Shown: piece by piece, positions 13,725-15,588 of the stretch
Position numbering within the stretch: position 1 is the first letter of the stretch
Layout: each line of letters starts with the position of its first letter
NCBI GenBank assembly: GCA_035693805.1
Contig: DASSGA010000223.1
Coordinates: forward strand, 1 to 15,588
Source of the DNA: Kaftiobacterium sp035693805
GTDB lineage: Bacteria > Sysuimicrobiota > Sysuimicrobiia > Sysuimicrobiales > Kaftiobacteriaceae
Reading direction: 5' to 3'
Length of the DNA stretch: 15,588 nt
The notes under the pieces: generated by a model
Seen by the model: only the letters and a program-made list of their open reading frames with translations
Told to the model about the DNA's origin: nothing
The model's database searches: none
Position numbers and translations under genes: made by a program

Positions 13725-13867
13725 CGCGACTACCTCCCGACATCGGACTCCGTGCCGGTCCTCACTGTAGGCGGCAACGGCGCGCCTGGATAGTTCAAAA
13801 GCAGGACCGAAGACGGTGGTACGGAAAATGGACTAGACACGCGCCGCCATACCGGGAGAATGAACGC

Positions 13868-14629
13868 ATGGGGTCGATGACCACGTACGGCCAGTACTGT
13901 CCGGTGGCGAAGGCTGCCGAGATCTTTGCCGATCGTTGGACGCCGCTCATCGTCCGGGAGCTCGTGCTGGGGTCGCGCCACTACAACGCGATCCACCGCG
14001 GCCTCCCGGGGATCTCCCGGTCGCTGCTCGCGCAGCGGCTCCGGCGCCTCGAGTCGACGGGCCTGGTTCAGCGACGCGTGGCGGGAAACCGCCGATCGGT
14101 TGAGTACCGACTCACTGTCGCCGGCCTCGAACTCCAGCAGGTCATCGAGGCGCTTGGCGAATGGGGTGCGCGCTGGGCGTTCGCCGATCCACGACCGGAT
14201 GAGATGGACCCCCAGCTGCTCCTGTGGTGGATCCGCCGCAGCATCCACCGCGAGCTGCTCCCTGCGGGGCGGACGGTCGTGCAGTTCGACATCCGGGGCG
14301 CGAAGCGGGAGACCGCCTGGCTGGTGATGGAACCGTCGGATGTGTCACTGTGCCTGCAGCATCCGGGATTCGATGTCGACCTTCTCGTGACCGCCGACAT
14401 CGCCACTCTTTACCGTGTCTGGTTCGGCTGGATCCCGATCAGTCGTGCGCTTGAAGAGGGGGGGATTCAGCTCGATGGGCCGGCCACGCTGGTCCGGGCC
14501 TTTCCGCGCTGGCTCAAGTTCAGTCACTTCGCACCCGTCGTGCGCGCGGCGGTGGAGGAAGGCCGGGGCGCCCCCGCCCCCGCGCGCCGCCCCCGGGGTG
14601 TGGCTGTTCAGGGCCGCGCTCACGCCTGA
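13868..14629 (+). CDS. HxlR-family transcription regulator with SCP2-like domain
   Basis: 253 residues from ATG 13868, with GGGAG 9 bases upstream; ATG 13877 is possible. Residues 7-105 are an HxlR/MarR-like winged helix: Y-C-P-V-A-K-A-A-E-I-F with C11, then DRWTPLIVRELVLGSRHYN, the recognition helix G-I-S-R-S-L-L-A-Q-R-L-R-R-L, and a wing with R-R-S-V-E-Y-R-L-T. Residues about 125-225 resemble an SCP2 sterol-carrier-like domain and could bind a hydrophobic ligand. The last 25 residues are proline- and arginine-rich and look disordered. C11 is in the position used by thiol-sensing HxlR proteins. The gene is divergent from the haloperoxidase operon, with 143 bases between, so it probably controls that operon and itself. 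No clear operator was identified. It ends 12 bases from the converging methyltransferase stop. Confidence 0.85.
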   Translation: MGSMTTYGQYCPVAKAAEIFADRWTPLIVRELVLGSRHYNAIHRGLPGISRSLLAQRLRRLESTGLVQRRVAGNRRSVEYRLTVAGLELQQVIEALGEWGARWAFADPRPDEMDPQLLLWWIRRSIHRELLPAGRTVVQFDIRGAKRETAWLVMEPSDVSLCLQHPGFDVDLLVTADIATLYRVWFGWIPISRALEEGGIQLDGPATLVRAFPRWLKFSHFAPVVRAAVEEGRGAPAPARRPRGVAVQGRAHA

Positions 14630-14641
14630 GGCTCCGCGCTC

Positions 14642-15421
14642 CTACGGTGTGCTGCCCCGGACAGCCCAGGCGCGAGCCTGCAGCGTGATCGGTCGCGCCG
14701 GATCTTCCACGCCTACTTCGCGCCGCACTCGTTCCCGCAGCGCTTCGCGGCGATCAGTTGATAACCCGGCTACGTATGAGCCGCCGGGCCCCTGGCCTCC
14801 CAGGAAGGGCGCCCAATAGTCATCGAAGGACGGGAACTCCATCGGGAGATTGAGAGCGGTTTCCTCGACACCCTGCAGCCCGGTTTCAGTCCAGAGAACA
14901 GAGAGCTCGCCCTTCCTACAGTAGGGCATGTGACCCTCGTGGTGAGATGCGGCGGACGGATCAAGCGCGCCGGCCGCATCCCAGAACGCGCGCAGCATCG
15001 TCATGCCCTCGCCATAATCCCACACGGCCGCGGCGACCCGGCCGCCCGGGCGGGTCACCCGGCGCATCTCTGAGACGACTCTTCGCGGATCGGGGATGTG
15101 GTTGATCACCAGCAGCGCCAGACATGCGTCAAACGACGCATCCTCGTACGGGAGCGCCTGAGCATCTCCGATGTCGAACCGGATGCGTCCTCCGGCGGCG
15201 CGGGTCCGTGCGTGCTCGACGAAGGCGGTCGATGGATCGATCCCCACGACATCCACTCGACGTCTGGCGCTCAGTTCCAGCGCGAGATTACCGGTGCCCG
15301 ATCCAACGTCGAGCACCCGATCGCCATCCGCCACCTCGGCGAAGTCGATCAGCAACGGGGCGAGACGCCGGCTCCAGCGGCCCATGAATCGCTCGTACGC
15401 GGCCGCGTCGAAGAAGGTCAC
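14642..15421 (-). CDS. Class I SAM-dependent methyltransferase
   Basis: 259 residues from GTG 15421, which overlaps the stop of the upstream permease gene as GTGA; ATG 15385 is a later alternative. The Rossmann-type SAM site is present: motif I VLDVGSGTGN (36-45), the acidic ribose contact D62 in VVGIDPS, G-D-A-Q-A-L-P (85-91) for the adenine, and a post-motif RVTRPGGRVAAAVW (121-134). The opening FFDAAAYERFMGRWS is typical of a group of small-molecule methyltransferases of the UbiE/Methyltransf_11 type. The substrate is unknown. Overlap with an ABC permease gene suggests one transcript, although such overlap does not prove a shared function. It is convergent with the regulator gene. Confidence 0.88.
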   Translation of the reverse strand: MTFFDAAAYERFMGRWSRRLAPLLIDFAEVADGDRVLDVGSGTGNLALELSARRRVDVVGIDPSTAFVEHARTRAAGGRIRFDIGDAQALPYEDASFDACLALLVINHIPDPRRVVSEMRRVTRPGGRVAAAVWDYGEGMTMLRAFWDAAGALDPSAASHHEGHMPYCRKGELSVLWTETGLQGVEETALNLPMEFPSFDDYWAPFLGGQGPGGSYVAGLSTDRREALRERVRREVGVEDPARPITLQARAWAVRGSTP

Positions 15422-15588
15422 AGGGTTCGCCCGCCCTCGGGCCGATCCGCGGTGAGGCGGTGGGCCAGCAGGATCGGTATGAACGTCACGACGATCACGA
15501 AGAGGGCCACGATGTTCGTCACGGGGCGCTGCCGGGGTTTCGTCAGCTGGTTGAAGACCCAGATCGGCAGCGTCTCCTGCTGTCCCGC
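15418..15588 (-). CDS. ABC transporter permease, C-terminal part (partial)
   Basis: The frame is open from the right edge and ends at TGA 15420-15418, giving 56 residues. They contain TLPIWVFNQLTKPRQRPVTN, then a membrane helix V-A-L-F-V-I-V-V-T-F-I-P-I-L-L and a short polar tail. This matches the end of PotC/PotI-type permeases of the binding-protein-dependent family, which import spermidine, putrescine or similar solutes across the inner membrane. The EAA loop lies outside the window. The last base pairs overlap the methyltransferase start by four bases. Confidence 0.8.
   Translation of the reverse strand, partial: AGQQETLPIWVFNQLTKPRQRPVTNIVALFVIVVTFIPILLAHRLTADRPEGGRTL

Noticed and set aside
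1..15588. CRISPR array, insertion sequence, integrase or toxin-antitoxin pair
   Set aside because: No regularly spaced repeats, transposase or recombinase motifs, terminal inverted repeats or small paired genes were seen; the only tandem repeats are the in-frame hexapeptide units.

Overview
The window is high-GC bacterial chromosomal DNA with compact genes, frequent GTG starts, stop codons shared or abutted between neighbours, and a tRNA-Ala(UGC) gene with an encoded CCA end. The gene types fit a soil or sediment bacterium from a high-GC, probably terrabacterial lineage such as Chloroflexota or Actinomycetota. They are a class III cyclase fused to NB-ARC and TPR domains, a deazaflavin (F420-type) nitroreductase-family protein, an HxlR-SCP2 regulator and a two-domain haloperoxidase-like protein. 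The phylum is an inference and cannot be settled from this window.

Layout. (1) 1-1904: the 3' end of an amidase, a strong hairpin, a DUF2914-type secreted protein and a PfkB-type sugar kinase. (2) 1901-6229: a signalling block. It holds a 922-residue adenylate cyclase/NB-ARC/TPR protein on the minus strand, a small secreted protein of unknown function, a decayed TPR-like gene end and a stand-alone cyclic-nucleotide-binding protein on the plus strand. (3) 6273-10862: a segment bounded on the left by a degenerate copy of the tRNA-Ala 3' half and on the right by the intact tRNA-Ala, both on the minus strand. Inside are a vWA lipoprotein and its partner four-helix membrane protein, a very basic repeat protein, a threonine/serine dehydratase and a deazaflavin-dependent oxidoreductase. 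(4) 10914-14629: an FAD-linked oxidase and a duplicated PAP2/haloperoxidase protein in one tightly coupled operon, facing away from an HxlR-SCP2 regulator. (5) 14642-15588: a class I methyltransferase overlapping by 4 bases the end of an ABC-transporter permease that runs off the window.

How the genes may work together. The cyclase keeps all six residues expected for ATP cyclisation, and a cyclic-nucleotide sensor lies 1.1 kb away, so a local cAMP circuit is plausible. The FAD oxidase could supply hydrogen peroxide to the haloperoxidase-like protein encoded immediately before it. In that protein the N-terminal half has lost both catalytic histidines while the C-terminal half keeps them. The vWA lipoprotein and the membrane protein form an unrecognised two-gene envelope module. 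No integrase, transposase, CRISPR array or known defence system was seen.
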